Below, piece after piece: positions 15,300-28,100 of a DNA stretch of 64,000 nucleotides. The translations under genes were made by a program, and so were the position numbers. How positions within the stretch are numbered: position 1 is the stretch's first letter; each line of letters starts with the position of its first letter. Source of the stretch: Rotaria sp. Silwood1 (taxonomy: Eukaryota; Rotifera; Eurotatoria; Philodinida; Philodinidae); assembly GCA_905250075.1 (NCBI GenBank), contig CAJNOP010000063.1:125577-189576 (forward strand). The letters are read 5' to 3'. A model generated the notes under the pieces. That model saw only the letters and a program-made list of their open reading frames with translations, was not told the origin of the DNA and did not search any database.

Positions 15300-15715
15300 C
15301 TACTGTTCAATCATGGACTGAGATAGATCTAGAAACAAAAACCTATATTAGCTATTTAAATTAAACTTTCGATTTAACTTCTCATAGATAAATCTAGACG
15401 AGCAAATTTTCATTTATTATTGAAAAAAATCACCTCGTTTAGCTACTTATTGACAGGAATTTAAACGACAAGAAAACAAATTTATTATTGAGTATTATTG
15501 AAATTCAATTTATCATTTAAATTAAATTCACCATTTAGCTGTTGATTGAAAGGAATCTAAAATAAACCAAAACAAGCTTATTATTGAAATCCAGATTACC
15601 ATTTAACTTATCATGAGATGAACGTAAAGGAAAAAAAGTAAATTTGTTATTGAATACAGATCTACAAGTCAATTGTTTATAAGACGAATTCAAAAGAAGA
15701 AAAAATTTTTTATTA
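15300..15715. repeat. Degenerate tandem repeat, period roughly 70-105 bp
   Basis: About four to five diverged units recur. Each contains a variant of AAATTTATTATTGAA, then a CACCATTTAGCT-like or ACCATTTAACTT-like stretch, then GACAGGAATTTAAA or TGAAAGGAATCTAAA, and ends in an A-rich run. Examples begin near 15402, 15476, 15578 and 15640. The copies differ by substitutions and length, so the array is old. Boundaries are approximate. Confidence 0.45.
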
Positions 15716-16716
15716 GGTCTTGTTTCCAGCTAATTCAGCTTAGTTCAAGTGACTTACACTGGAACCATCTGTATAAAAGAAGTTCAGCATAAAAAACAAG
15801 GTACAAGATCGAACTCGTCTGAACATCTAGATTTCCTTTTATCTGACACGGTTTTTTAAATGATATAGAATCTTTGATGGTTACATGAATGAAATCTTTA
15901 AAGTTTCAGCATATTCTTTAAAATCACGAAGGGTTTCTGATGACACCTTATTTTTTCAGAGAGTGACATAACAACAAAATTCAATTCATCATGCAGTATT
16001 TTAGCAGCAGTTGTTTCAATTTAAAGTTGATAGAATGATATATCAGGTGATGATACTTTAAACTTTATTTTAACTATTCTTCTCCATTCTTGATGTGATT
16101 TTCATTATTGAACATAAAGAAAATGAAAAAAACAAGACAAGGTATCTATGAAAAATCAAGTTCTGAATAATCAATTGTTTATCAAGACTTAGTCAACACA
16201 TTAAATGATCGCACCATAATCAATGAACCATGATAAATAGCTTTTTTTACATGTTCATTAGTTAATACCGATTGTTGTTAAACACATAATGAAAGAAGAT
16301 CTACAATTCATGAAACATAGCTTATTTTATTCAGGAAATTTTTCTTCAAAATATAGACAAAATTTTATTCGACCAGGTTTCAATCCTGCAGATATGATCG
16401 ATTTGTTATTTTATCTTATTTCAAACGCAGAAAACACTCCTAAATGACGAAAAATATTTCTTATTACAACTGAACTATATCACAAATCGACAGGAAAAAC
16501 GGACAAACAAAAGATATAAAACAAAAGATTAAGTATTCAATAAAGAATTATAATGCGATTAGGTAGAGAGACATTCATCATCCATGCTCTAACGGTAACT
16601 ACAACTCATTTCCATTTTATCATAACAGTTGTAAAGCTCCATTGGTGATAGTACATTGCTTGACAAAAGAATGTATATCAAATGCTGAAAATTAAGTAAA
16701 TCGATGTCTTCGCTAC

Positions 16717-17125
16717 CAGAGATGTCCATCGCGCCGCTGCCGCTACCGCCGTGGCGGTGGCGGCGCGGCAGCGGCAGATTTTTTCCAAAAACTATCGCGG
16801 CGCGGGAGAGATTTTTATTTTGCCGTCGCGGCAGCAGCGCGGCGGCGGCAGCTTTTTAGGACAAAATTTCAAAAATTCATTAATTTGCACAGAATCTGCA
16901 TGTTTATGGTATGCTATACTGTAAGACTTAGCGAATCTGATCGATTAGCGGCATCAGTTCTATTTCAAACCAGTCAAAGCCTTGAAAATCAAAACATTTT
17001 TTCGAATACCAGCGCGGCAGCGGCAAGTTTTTTTAAGGCGCGTCGCGGCAGCGGCGCGGTAGCTTTTTTTAACAGGCCATCACGTCGCGGAAGCGGCAGA
17101 TTTTGAGCCCCGATGGACATCTCTG
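16717..17125. mobile_element. Non-autonomous hAT-type element (MITE) with GC-rich interior
   Basis: The element is 409 bp with perfect 15-bp terminal inverted repeats (CAGAGATGTCCATCG at 16717-16731, its complement at 17111-17125). It is flanked by an exact 8-bp direct repeat, TTCGCTAC, at 16709-16716 and 17126-17133. An 8-bp duplication and termini starting with CAG are hallmarks of the hAT superfamily. The interior is strikingly GC-rich against an AT-rich background. It is built of GCGGCAGCGGC-like runs in both orientations near each end, with an AT-rich centre (about 16860-17010). It contains no transposase, so it would depend on an enzyme supplied in trans. The perfect TIRs and TSD argue for a fairly recent insertion. 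Confidence 0.9.
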
Positions 17126-20100
17126 TTCGCTACTAGACTAGTTATTTTTCAAAAATACTCTTTCGGTCTATTATCTCATTTTGAGATTCATTTGTTCAAT
17201 TTATAAGTTAAACAGAAACCTATACCTAGGTGAATTTCACTGTGATGAGTATCAATGTTTCATTCGCTTGAAACTTACAATTTTGCTTAATTATATATTC
17301 TTTCATGACATTTTCATCTTTATTTTGTTATTTACATCTTCAAAGATGAAACATTGTACTGCCCACAAATGTAAGAAAACAAATTTTCTTGTTTTTGGTA
17401 AGGACAGTGTACATTTTTCATAAAATATGCTTAAAAATGACCTTCCATTTTCTATGATATTTAATTCTCATAAAATATTGTAACCTGATTATTATGTTGA
17501 AATCATTTTGTCATTTGCGCAATCTAAGATATACAGTTGATTTCGTCTTTGAACAACATCATGCAACACTGCATAGATCTTAGCAAATATTTCCATAGTG
17601 TGAAGAGAATTATTTCAAAGTCATAGACAAATCGAAGTCATCATCAACTAGTTGTCAACAAAATTCTTGGAAATACTTTATATCAGATGTGTTACAGGGC
17701 CCCTAGACTATAGCGAAGATTTATGCTATATAAATAACTTTTTGCTGATTGACCAAAAGCTTCATCCTCTCTTCAACTTCTTTATTATTTAAATGTCTCA
17801 ACTATTCATCTATTTCTAACACATGCATAAAGTAAACAGAGAAAAAACACAAAAGTAGAAAATAAAGAGAGAGGTATAGCAGATATTGTTCTCCTCTCTA
17901 GATAATAAACAACATCACTTCAGGCATCGTCTTTCCAAATGCACTTCACCTTGAGAATAGGAGAAAATGTTGAGTATGTATTAAAATTACCAAGGTCGAA
18001 AAGGAAAGCAAAAAGAAGAGAAAGAAAGTAAGAGAGTGGGAAAGTAAAGAAAAAAGCATTCAGATATATGTGCAAGAGTGAATAACGCATAATAGAGGAT
18101 GAATACACACATACATATACATACAACAAAAATAAAGAAAAAATAAAAATAAACAATGAATGTTATTCGAATACTCTCTTACACGACGCTATGATTAATA
18201 GTATACAATACTAGAAATTATTCTGCAATCGATGAAATAGGAGAAGAAATTCATTGTGAAACAAAAATATTATCTTACTCGTATACTCAAACAAATGTCT
18301 TATGATACATTTTTCCTTTGTTCAAAAACTGTCTTAGATAATGAAAACAGCAATTATTCAGTATGTTTAATGCATTACAAGTATTATGAATTAGTATTTA
18401 AAGCTGATCATTGCTAAATATAATCTGAAACAGATTAGTAGAATTTGTGTACAAACCATTATAAATCTCTGATGAAAATGCTGACGATTTTATCAATACT
18501 TTACATGCATCAAGCTTTTTCATTTGTTTTGAAATAGTTTCTTTCGTTAACAGACAAGGATTTATTTTAATAAATATAAACAATGTACAAAATAAAACTA
18601 AAATACTAAAATTCTTCTCTTTTTCTTTATGAAGGCTGAAGTTTAGTAAAAGTGAATAGATAAAATATTTATTTATATGGAGTTTATAGAAATACTATGT
18701 TGTCTAGAAAAATCAAATCTGATACATGATCGTCATGTCATATTCAGCATCGCATTTCATCAATATGTGAGAAGTATGCTAAATTATTTGGGAAGACAAA
18801 ACAGCAAAATTAATTGCAGATTGGTACTATATGCTGACAAAGAAATTGACATTAAATAAGAAACTAATATTTTTCTTGTTGATGATTTTAATAGGAATAA
18901 CATCTCTTGTAACCGATGGATAATTGAATGGCATAGAAGTATTTTTTTCTGTTGTTATCATAAGACCTTTGAAAAAGAAAATATTTAATTTGAAATTTTG
19001 TTGTTTTCTGTATGCCTTCGTAAAAAAATAGACCTTCACTTTAATGTATCTGGGACTTGAAAAAAGTTATTCATCTTTCACATCAAATGCTTTTACTTAA
19101 ACAAGAGATCTCCTGAAATTAATAATACCAAGTGTTCGGATAGAAATTTTATTATTCTGACGCGAATCGACTAATTGATAATTATCAAGGATAACTTTTG
19201 GTACTGATGAGCATTATGCGTTAGATTAAAATGTCGTGTTTCATCATATAAATCAACTACAATAATATTATTTGTCAGAGTTTTGAAAAATATATCGCAT
19301 CATAGACAGTTTAAAGTCGATCACTTCTTTTCACAGTCACCATTGAGAATGTTTTGCAATGGTGTTCTCATATTATTCATACAAGTTAATAAGCCCGTAT
19401 GAAAAGAAATGAAGAAGCAATATTTTGTCATATGTCTCTATTCAATGGGATAGAGAAAAGAAAGCGCTTTTGTTTTATGTATTATCCATGATATAGTTGT
19501 TGGAAAAAGAAAACAAATAGTATGTATAAAAAATACAATGTGTAACTCTATACAAGATGAATACTATCTAGTTTTGAGTCATCCGAGTGCAACTTCAATA
19601 AAATCCAATAGTCTTACTCGAATGAGCAATGATTTATAATACACAATCTCACTATTATGAGAATAATAATGTCAATTTAGATAGGAGAGGGTAATTACAT
19701 GGCTTGATGAGCCCCTCTATTTGATTTATACAGTCAAGGATCAATAATATTTGTCTTAGGCATGAATAGATTAATACCAAATAGAACAACATATGTTTTT
19801 TAACAATGTATATTCATTCACGAAACGTTTAGATAAAATCGATAAAAGAAGCAAATTTGTTATGCATTCCCATGTGCGCTTGTTACATTTATCAAAAGCA
19901 AAAAATTTGTTGTTTTTTCAAACAGAAAGCAAGTCTAAAGACATGAAGCTCAAAAATTTGTTTACCAAAATAAATAAAAAATAAGAATAATTTGTATTGA
20001 GGGTAAGATCTATCCCTATCAATATGGGTAGTGGATCAATGTGAATAATAAACGAGTGGCCCTATATAATAGTTAACTCGAAATTTCTCAAACATATGCA

Positions 20101-21802
20101 ATAAATATATTCATTCAAATAAATACTAAGAAGAATTATTAGCAAAGAACTGTATTTTTCTCCTTTTGAACAAATAATCGGTAGAAATATTTATCAGAAT
20201 TCAAGCAGCATCAATGCTAGAAAATTTGGTTAATCTGTTAAAAAGTTAGTGTTTGTTTCATAGAGCAAGTGAATGGGAACAAGAGTACAGATTGACCGTG
20301 TAGCAGTGACTTATATCAATAAAAATATATTAAGATTGCATTTGACAGTTTGTGACAAGATAATAAAATCAAATGAAATACTAACGGAACAGTACGTATT
20401 GCTTAGTAATAGTTCTTAGAATGGACCGTACGAATTTGAACTAGACTTTTATTTGCAATAAAAATTTCGTACATAAAAGAATAGAGAATAAATTCTACTT
20501 CGAACTGATTGATATTGTACTAGTTGTATCTGATAAAAGTTTGATTTTTTACCTCAAACATGGGGTCTTTTTGAGATTAATCTATTTTAATCGATTTCTT
20601 CATAAAATAGGTTCAATCGATAAAATTTGATGAGTCGAACACAATAAAACGACTAATTGTTATTGATGTTAATCTTTACAGGTGTGGAATCAAAATTGAA
20701 CAGCGGCATTTTAATCGACGTAATACAATTCACATATATATTTGAAGAAAGTTATTAGTGAAATAGGAAACAAAGGTTTTCCCTGTTCGTGTTTAGGTCC
20801 TGATAGCGTTAAAGGTGTGTCAGTAATAACAGTGTCTAGTTTGATCTGCAACTTTCTAGAATCTTCCTATGAATTTGATAGATAAGTGTGAATGAATAGG
20901 ACGTCGAAACCGTTGATCTTCTAGAGTCACAACAGGACGAATTTGAAACAGAACAATTCTCAGATAAAGCAAAACAGGCGTATGCGTTGAAGTTGGTCAA
21001 GAGAAACGATAGTGGTTGCCGGAAGTTGAGACAACCATCAATTAATGTGCGATGTATGCTTATATCCCAGTAACCATGCATTTTTAAGTTTGTAACGTGT
21101 TCCTGAGCGTTTAGCGTAAGAGAACTTCACGTGTTCGTACGCGTCTAAAATGCAACATGTTCAAGCGTGAGAACGCCTTCAGAAAACTAAACGCGTCTGA
21201 ATGCGTTTACTTTATTTTCAAAAAAATTTAAAAAAAACCATCACTTTGTGTGGGATTCGAAACGACACACCATAGCGAATTATGATATAACACACAAATA
21301 ATGAACACAACTAGCACTCACTGTGCTATTCATAGCTCGAAACTATTTTTATGTTCATAAACCGAATGAATAACTCTTTTTAGATTACTTAAGTCTAAGG
21401 ATAGGGATGTTCATTTCTCTTCACTTCGTAAAATAAATATCAATAAGATATTTATATACATAAAACCAAAATAAACATATTGTTTATATTTATAAACTGA
21501 TGATTAAAGAAAAATAAAAAAAATAATTAATTACAAAATAGAGGAAATTTGAAGAATAAAGAAAGATCTATCTTTCATAGAAAACCACAAAAATACGCGA
21601 TATAGCAACATTAAATAATTGTTTCCATTTCTGTTAATAACACAATATGTAATGTATGAAAACATATATGCAAAAAACTTTATTTGTAACTATAGCCCTA
21701 CAATTTTTTCAGATATATGGCGAAAATAAAATATTTGATCTTCAAAGAAAAGAAATTATTTAATTTTCTTGAATTTTTAACAATAAAATATTCATTTATT
21801 AA

Positions 21803-22133
21803 CCCTAGTCGAGAATCCCTAAGCGAATCCTTGGGGAGTCCCTGTGAAAATTCCCTATGGATTGGCGCGGGAATCAAGAAGTTTCCAGAAATTGATGTGG
21901 GAGTTTCTGAGGATTTGCTATGGGATTTCTGATGATTTGTCAGTAATATACCATGAGACTTACGACGACTGCAAACGATCGTACACAACGTTCTTATCAT
22001 AATATCCATCCCTAGTAAAATCTTATTATAAAATACCCTCGAAGTCTCTGGAGAATCATGGCAGAGATTCCACCAGGGACTGAGGGTGAGTGTAGGACTC
22101 TCCAGGGATTCGTTTAGGGATTCTCGACTAGGG
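21803..22133. mobile_element. Short inverted-repeat element, possibly piggyBac-like MITE
   Basis: The 39-bp ends at 21803-21841 and 22095-22133 are inverted copies that match at 36 positions. Both begin CCCTAGTCGAGAATCCCTAA. The element is 331 bp and richer in GC than its surroundings. The left end is preceded by TTAA (21799-21802), the piggyBac target, and CCC...GGG termini also fit that family. The right flank reads ATTATAA rather than a clean TTAA, so the family call is tentative. Open frames that cross it have no recognised domain and are not considered genes. Confidence 0.7.
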
Positions 22134-25100
22134 ATTATAACCCTACACAAACTACTTATTTTCAATTTTTAAATAATAAAGATTTTCTTTTTATTGAACC
22201 TTATCTTGTGAATATAAAAGTTTTATTTATAGTCATTCTTATTATAAAGAACAATAAAGCTAAACTAACATTCCTCTTTGAAAAAGTACCTTTAGTGTAC
22301 TTTCGATGAAATCAAATAGTTGAAAATAAAAGTAACGTTTATAGCAATTATTTGTTGATATAGGAAAGAGATTATGAACACGATAACAAAAACATTAAGA
22401 TCGTAGTAGATCGTATGCTCATCATTATACCGTTTTGGAAATATAGTAGAACGAAATATACAGCTTTTCCAACAGTTCAATATTTTCAATAAATGATACA
22501 TAAATAGAAAACTGATTTTGGCAATGATACTAATTCAGTTTAATTAATTTGTTACAACAAACATAACATGGTAAAATCTTCATTACAGCAGTGAAACATG
22601 AATGCCAGAATTTGGTTCTACAGCGACATACAGTGATCGAGATTTTTTTATTTTTTTTTGGAAATACAGTTTAAAACGTGCAGAAACGGCTACCAGAAAA
22701 CGAATCGTCTACCTGTCTTCAACATGGACTAGTTTAGATGAATTTTGTTTTTTGAACGCATTCAAACACGTCAAGTGAATTGCTTAAAAATGTTCAGAGA
22801 CGCGTTAAGTTTAGGCATCGGCGGAACCACGTTTTTTTTTGGTCCCGGTTTTTAGTCTTGATTCCAGTAAAAACTTTCTATTGCTTCTGGTCCTAATTTC
22901 TGTTCTAGAACAAAATGACTTCTCTAATAATCTGTGTGTTTCTTTGAATTCATATAAAATGAATGTTGATGGTTTCGAGAAATCAATAGTAGGAGAATAC
23001 CTTTTTATGCATACATCAAAACTAAAAAAAAATATAACACTACTTTTTTTTTGTCTGCCTGAAAATTCTCCTTGGTCATGACCATGTGGATTAGAAAATT
23101 CTCTCAGAGCTCATAGTTCTTGCATAGATACAAAATCTAAATGAGTAAGTTTCGATGGATGTTGATTTAAGAGTCTCTTTGATAATATCAAAATTCAGGA
23201 TCTGCAATACTATAAGTATTATTTTTAGTAGAGACTTTGCGATGGTTCTCGTTCGGGAGCGAAAAAAATGTTTTTGCAGATCCACAATTTTATCTGAATC
23301 ATAAATAAAAAGGGCCAACTTGTAGATCATTAGTCATAGAACAGAATAATAACTATGAAAATATGAAGCATAGTTCTGGAACAGTAAACATCACGGGACC
23401 AGTTTTAGCAAGTTTTAAGTCCCGATTCCTAATCTAGAATGACTCGTATCGATGAGCCATTGAAGCCTGGTTATGGCTGTTCAACTGAAATTTTAGTCCC
23501 ATTTGAAGATACTTAGAATAAAGCAAAATATCGTTGTAGATGTGGTTGTGAAAGAAGAAAACAACAACAATACGTAGACCTTTCTTGTGTTAATGATAAT
23601 TATTTCTTATGCCAAAGATTCTTAGAGCTGGGTCATGTACTTGCAATACTACAGAACGCAGTCAGTTTTTCATTGATCTGGTAAGTGGAAAAAAGTCCAA
23701 AAAACATACAGAAAAGTTTACTTTGTGTTTTGAGTAGAATTGATTTTTGAAAAAAAAAACGTTTTCCTTTCTCTTATGTCAAACTGTACATTTGATTGAG
23801 CTTGAATTTTTGTCATGTGTACTTTCGTCAAACTAAGGCTTATGCGTGTTTTTTTCTTCTGCCAAATGCGCGTATGAAATTCGATAGTCTTAGAAAAATT
23901 ATTGCTATTGAAAAAATAGTGTTCGACTGTGCTTCTAGTATTGTCTTTCTTCTGAGTTATAGGAGCGATATTTCTTAAGGGAATAATACACGCCGCACTT
24001 TTGCTTCTAGTTTCAAAAAAAAAAACTACAGCTAGAAAAATTGAAGTATCAAGTTTCGTAGGAGAAAGTGAGCTTCTGACGATTTTTAACTTCGCAACAC
24101 CTGTCTCTCTTGGGATGAAGCATCTGGGAGTTATAAATTTATGACATCTTTGTCTTTACTAATCGAGGTCTATGAGTCTTGAAAGTTTCATCATTTTTCG
24201 TCCAGGCATATCCGAGAAAACTCGGAAAGAGCGTCTTCATCATGAACTCTATCGAACATTACTAAATTACTGCCAGTTTAAAAAACCAACACTAGAATTT
24301 TTGCAATTCACTATTAAGCAATTCATATTATAAGACTACTTCATGCTCAAAACATACTCTGAGTGAAAATAAATCAAAGAAATTTTCTCACCTATACGCT
24401 GACTCAATTGGTTGATTTAAATCTTCACTATGAATAGTAGTTGATGATAGAATATTCACTCGAGTACATCAATATAGAGAAGAAAGGATCCATTCTTATA
24501 GATTATATCACTATCTAATTCTGTCTTGAACCAATATTTCTAGTAGATTCGATATGTAGTTAATGGTTTAGCTGTTCATAGTGAAAAACAGTTTTAATGA
24601 TTTTACAGTTACAACTATCATGTTTTGAAGCCACAAGAAAATGTGCTGCTTTCAGGTGCTAATTCTTGATCATCTCGTCTGATTTCAACTGCTATACGCA
24701 TACTTTATGATTGTTTTTTTTTTGAATGTATCTTGTAGAGCTAAAATTTACCAAAATTTATACATAGTTTTATTTGCGATGTACATGAATATTGGCCCTC
24801 AAAACTCATATTCAGCAAGCGGTTAGAAAAAGTCCTAATCTACATTGTTGAAGAGCATAACTTACTCTAGTTTTGAGATATTGTTCAATTCATTTTGTTT
24901 AATACATGAGGAAAAATTCTTATATATTGAGAACAGCACAAAGCGAAAAAAATTAAATGCAGCACCACTGACACACACTGAATTGTTTCTTCATAATTAT
25001 TGAAAGATCATTCAGAGAAGGCTAAAATTTTACACTTACAGTTTGTTTCATATACTCTTTCATTTTCAATGACAAAAATGTTATATCAAAATTTTCCGTA

Positions 25101-28100
25101 TGACGCGATTTCTCTAGTGATCCATGGACCATTTCTTAAATACAATTTTAAATAAGTCATTAGTTAAAACTTTTTACTTTATTTATTAATCAAATTACAT
25201 TTTCTTCAATTTTTAAGCTGACACAAGTATTTAAACTCAGATTTTTTAACTAAATCAATATCATCTCTTCTTTCGTTGCTTTTTTCTAATACAATTTGAT
25301 TTTTCCAGCTATATCAAAGTACTTGTCAACTTCAAGTCACACATTCAGTTATCTACAGAATTTCATAAATAAAAGAAAATCAAAGATCAAAACACCTTTT
25401 TTTGATTTTTTATTAAATTTTAAGAGATTTCTATTGTTCATTCATGAATTAATCCTCTGTTCTTTACACTTCAGACATCTATGATGTCACTAACGATCAT
25501 CAAAATATCTTTCCGAAAATATCATTCGTTGTTCTAATTCATCAAATAAGAATGTAAATTTTAAGTATGATAATATTGATCGTCTTCGTTTTTTATTTGT
25601 AATATTTTACTGATAGATATCCTTGATTTCAAAGTTGAATGGACACTGTTAAACATAAGTAATAATACAAGAGAAGAAAAATTATGGTATTGGTAATAAT
25701 TAATAGTTAAAGATAATTTTATTTTTTTTGTTTATTTTATTCATTTATAGTTTAAAATGCCAATCAGATTGATGTTCATATTTCGTTGAATATATTATCA
25801 ATTTATTTAAATTATATATTCATGTTCAATATAATGCAATTTTTTTATTATAATCAATCAATTAGAATGTGAGCTTTTGATTTGACAAAATCTTATCAAG
25901 TATGATGAATTTTGTTTTTTTTTCTTTCTTCTTCTAGACATCCATATCAAGTTAAACTTAGATTGCCTGTAAGCATTATTATGAATTAACTGAAAAAAAA
26001 AACAAAGAACTAAAAAGTTATTATAAATCAGATCTAACGTTGTATTCTATACGAGTACAATTTTTCACACTCAGACTCATACTCCATACCGGGTACTCGA
26101 CTCGATTTCAGAACACTAATTTAAAGTGTAAAGTTGATTAATGACTAAGAATATTTCATATTGACTTTCAATCTTTTGTTTTTCTTTGTTTAAAAGAACT
26201 AAATCTAGTATTAATAAAATCTTTCGAATTACTTATACTAATAATAATATTGTAATTTAGTTATTGAATTTATCATCAAAAAGAAAAGTAATTTTCATAT
26301 TTAAAATACTCAGCTTGATACTATTAGAATAATTAATTATGAATCTTACACTAGATTGTTCTTTCTTTACTTTCATAGGTTTGAAAAAACATTTAGTCTA
26401 AACAAAAAAAATCATATCATTTCATTTCAATGAACAGTGCAAACTGAGACTTCATGTTTAATCCTACTGATTACCGACAAAAGATATCACATACGTAGAG
26501 TACCTTGACATCATGCATACTTCCGTTTCCTAATGCATGAATCAAACATAGACCGTTATAAAATGATAGTGTCGAATGCGCGTGTTGTTTGACGTTTCCT
26601 TTTACGCAAATGTGTCAAAAAAATATGCATTATTAGTAATTATATTAGTTCCACTGATATTAAAGTTCATTGCTCATATACAATGATTGTCGAAATTATT
26701 CAAAAAAAGTATATATTCAATCTTTTTTCTGCTGTCGTAAATGCTAAAGAGAGTTCAAATAGTAGTTTGAATAGAGAAAATTGTTTTTCAATAGAAGCTT
26801 AAGAAAATAAAAATGATTATCAAAATTGCAAAATAGTGACTGGAGTATAGTGAAATCTTACTTTTTCAGTGTCTAGAGTGTATAAATATAATTTTATTAA
26901 GACTATACTAAATGAATTGTTTACAAAATGAGACGTCTTTGAGTTTGTTGCAACACTTTTTTAACTGAAATACAGCAACTTTATGGACACCAGTGAAGTT
27001 GATTTTTTACTATAATCTGTAGAAAAATCATTTTTTGACTTTCATTTAATCAAATTCCTATATAAGTAGGTGTTGAAATACTAGAGATTTGTTTTTTTGC
27101 ACTTCCTATTCTTTGCAAATTTGATAACAACTTTTCTTTCCTTATATTCTTAAGGTATCGAAAAAAAAATGAAAAATAAATCTTGTTCAATCTTTTTTGG
27201 TACTCATTGGATTATTTTTTCTAAAAGTAATAGTAATGAATCTCGTACCGACATAGGACAGTCTACTAACTACTATTTAATCTTCAACAACGTACCTACT
27301 CAAAAATTTAATAGGTGAGTTATGGATTAAACGTCATAGTCTAGACTTCGGTTGAATAAAACTATCGTTTGCTTTTATGAATGTGCAGAAATAGTAAATA
27401 TTGTTCCGATTGTTGTGAGTACTACCCAATAGCTATTTTGCAACAGAATTTGTTGGTGATAATAAGAAAATTATAATGTTTAGCCGTATTTTCATCATCG
27501 TTGTGCATTCATTTCGCTACTACCAGCGCCGAAAAGAATTCAAATAGAACGATTCTTTAAAAATTGAAATGTCTTCTCGCTTACATCGATGTTTTATGAC
27601 AGATACATCAACTTTATAAAAATCATAAAAATTAGTATTTCTTATGGAAAATGTCATTCTTATGCCTTTCATAAACTTGATTTATCTTGATCAAAGAACT
27701 TTGCAGTAAACTGAAACATATTTCATTTTATTGAGAATTATTTACTTTATTATTGTTGATAATTCAAATAAAATTTTAAACATATATGCTGAGAGGTGAA
27801 AAACATAGTTTTTCAGAGATCTTATCTTCAGGAAACTAGTGATGATATCTATCTATAAAAGTTCTTCTTGAAAGTAAAAGTATCTATTCAAAATACTATT
27901 TAAATTCTTCTTAACATTGCTAAGATCGAAATGACGTTTTAGTTCGATCGTCTTCTAATGATGATTGAGTTATATAAAAAAAAGTTCTTCTATCTGTTCT
28001 TACTAACTCTATACTAAAACTTCTAAATATCCGCAATCTTTTGTATTTTATGTCAAGATTGAAAAGAATTACAATCTATCAAAAGAACTCATCGTAATGT

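Noticed and set aside
21698..22165. 155-codon minus-strand frame
   Set aside because: It runs through both inverted ends of the 21803-22133 element and has no recognised domain.
25937..25971. Possible mini-exon (acceptor TTCTTCTAG, donor GTAAGC) encoding HPYQVKLRLP
   Set aside because: No neighbouring exons could be joined to it and so short a stretch is not convincing.
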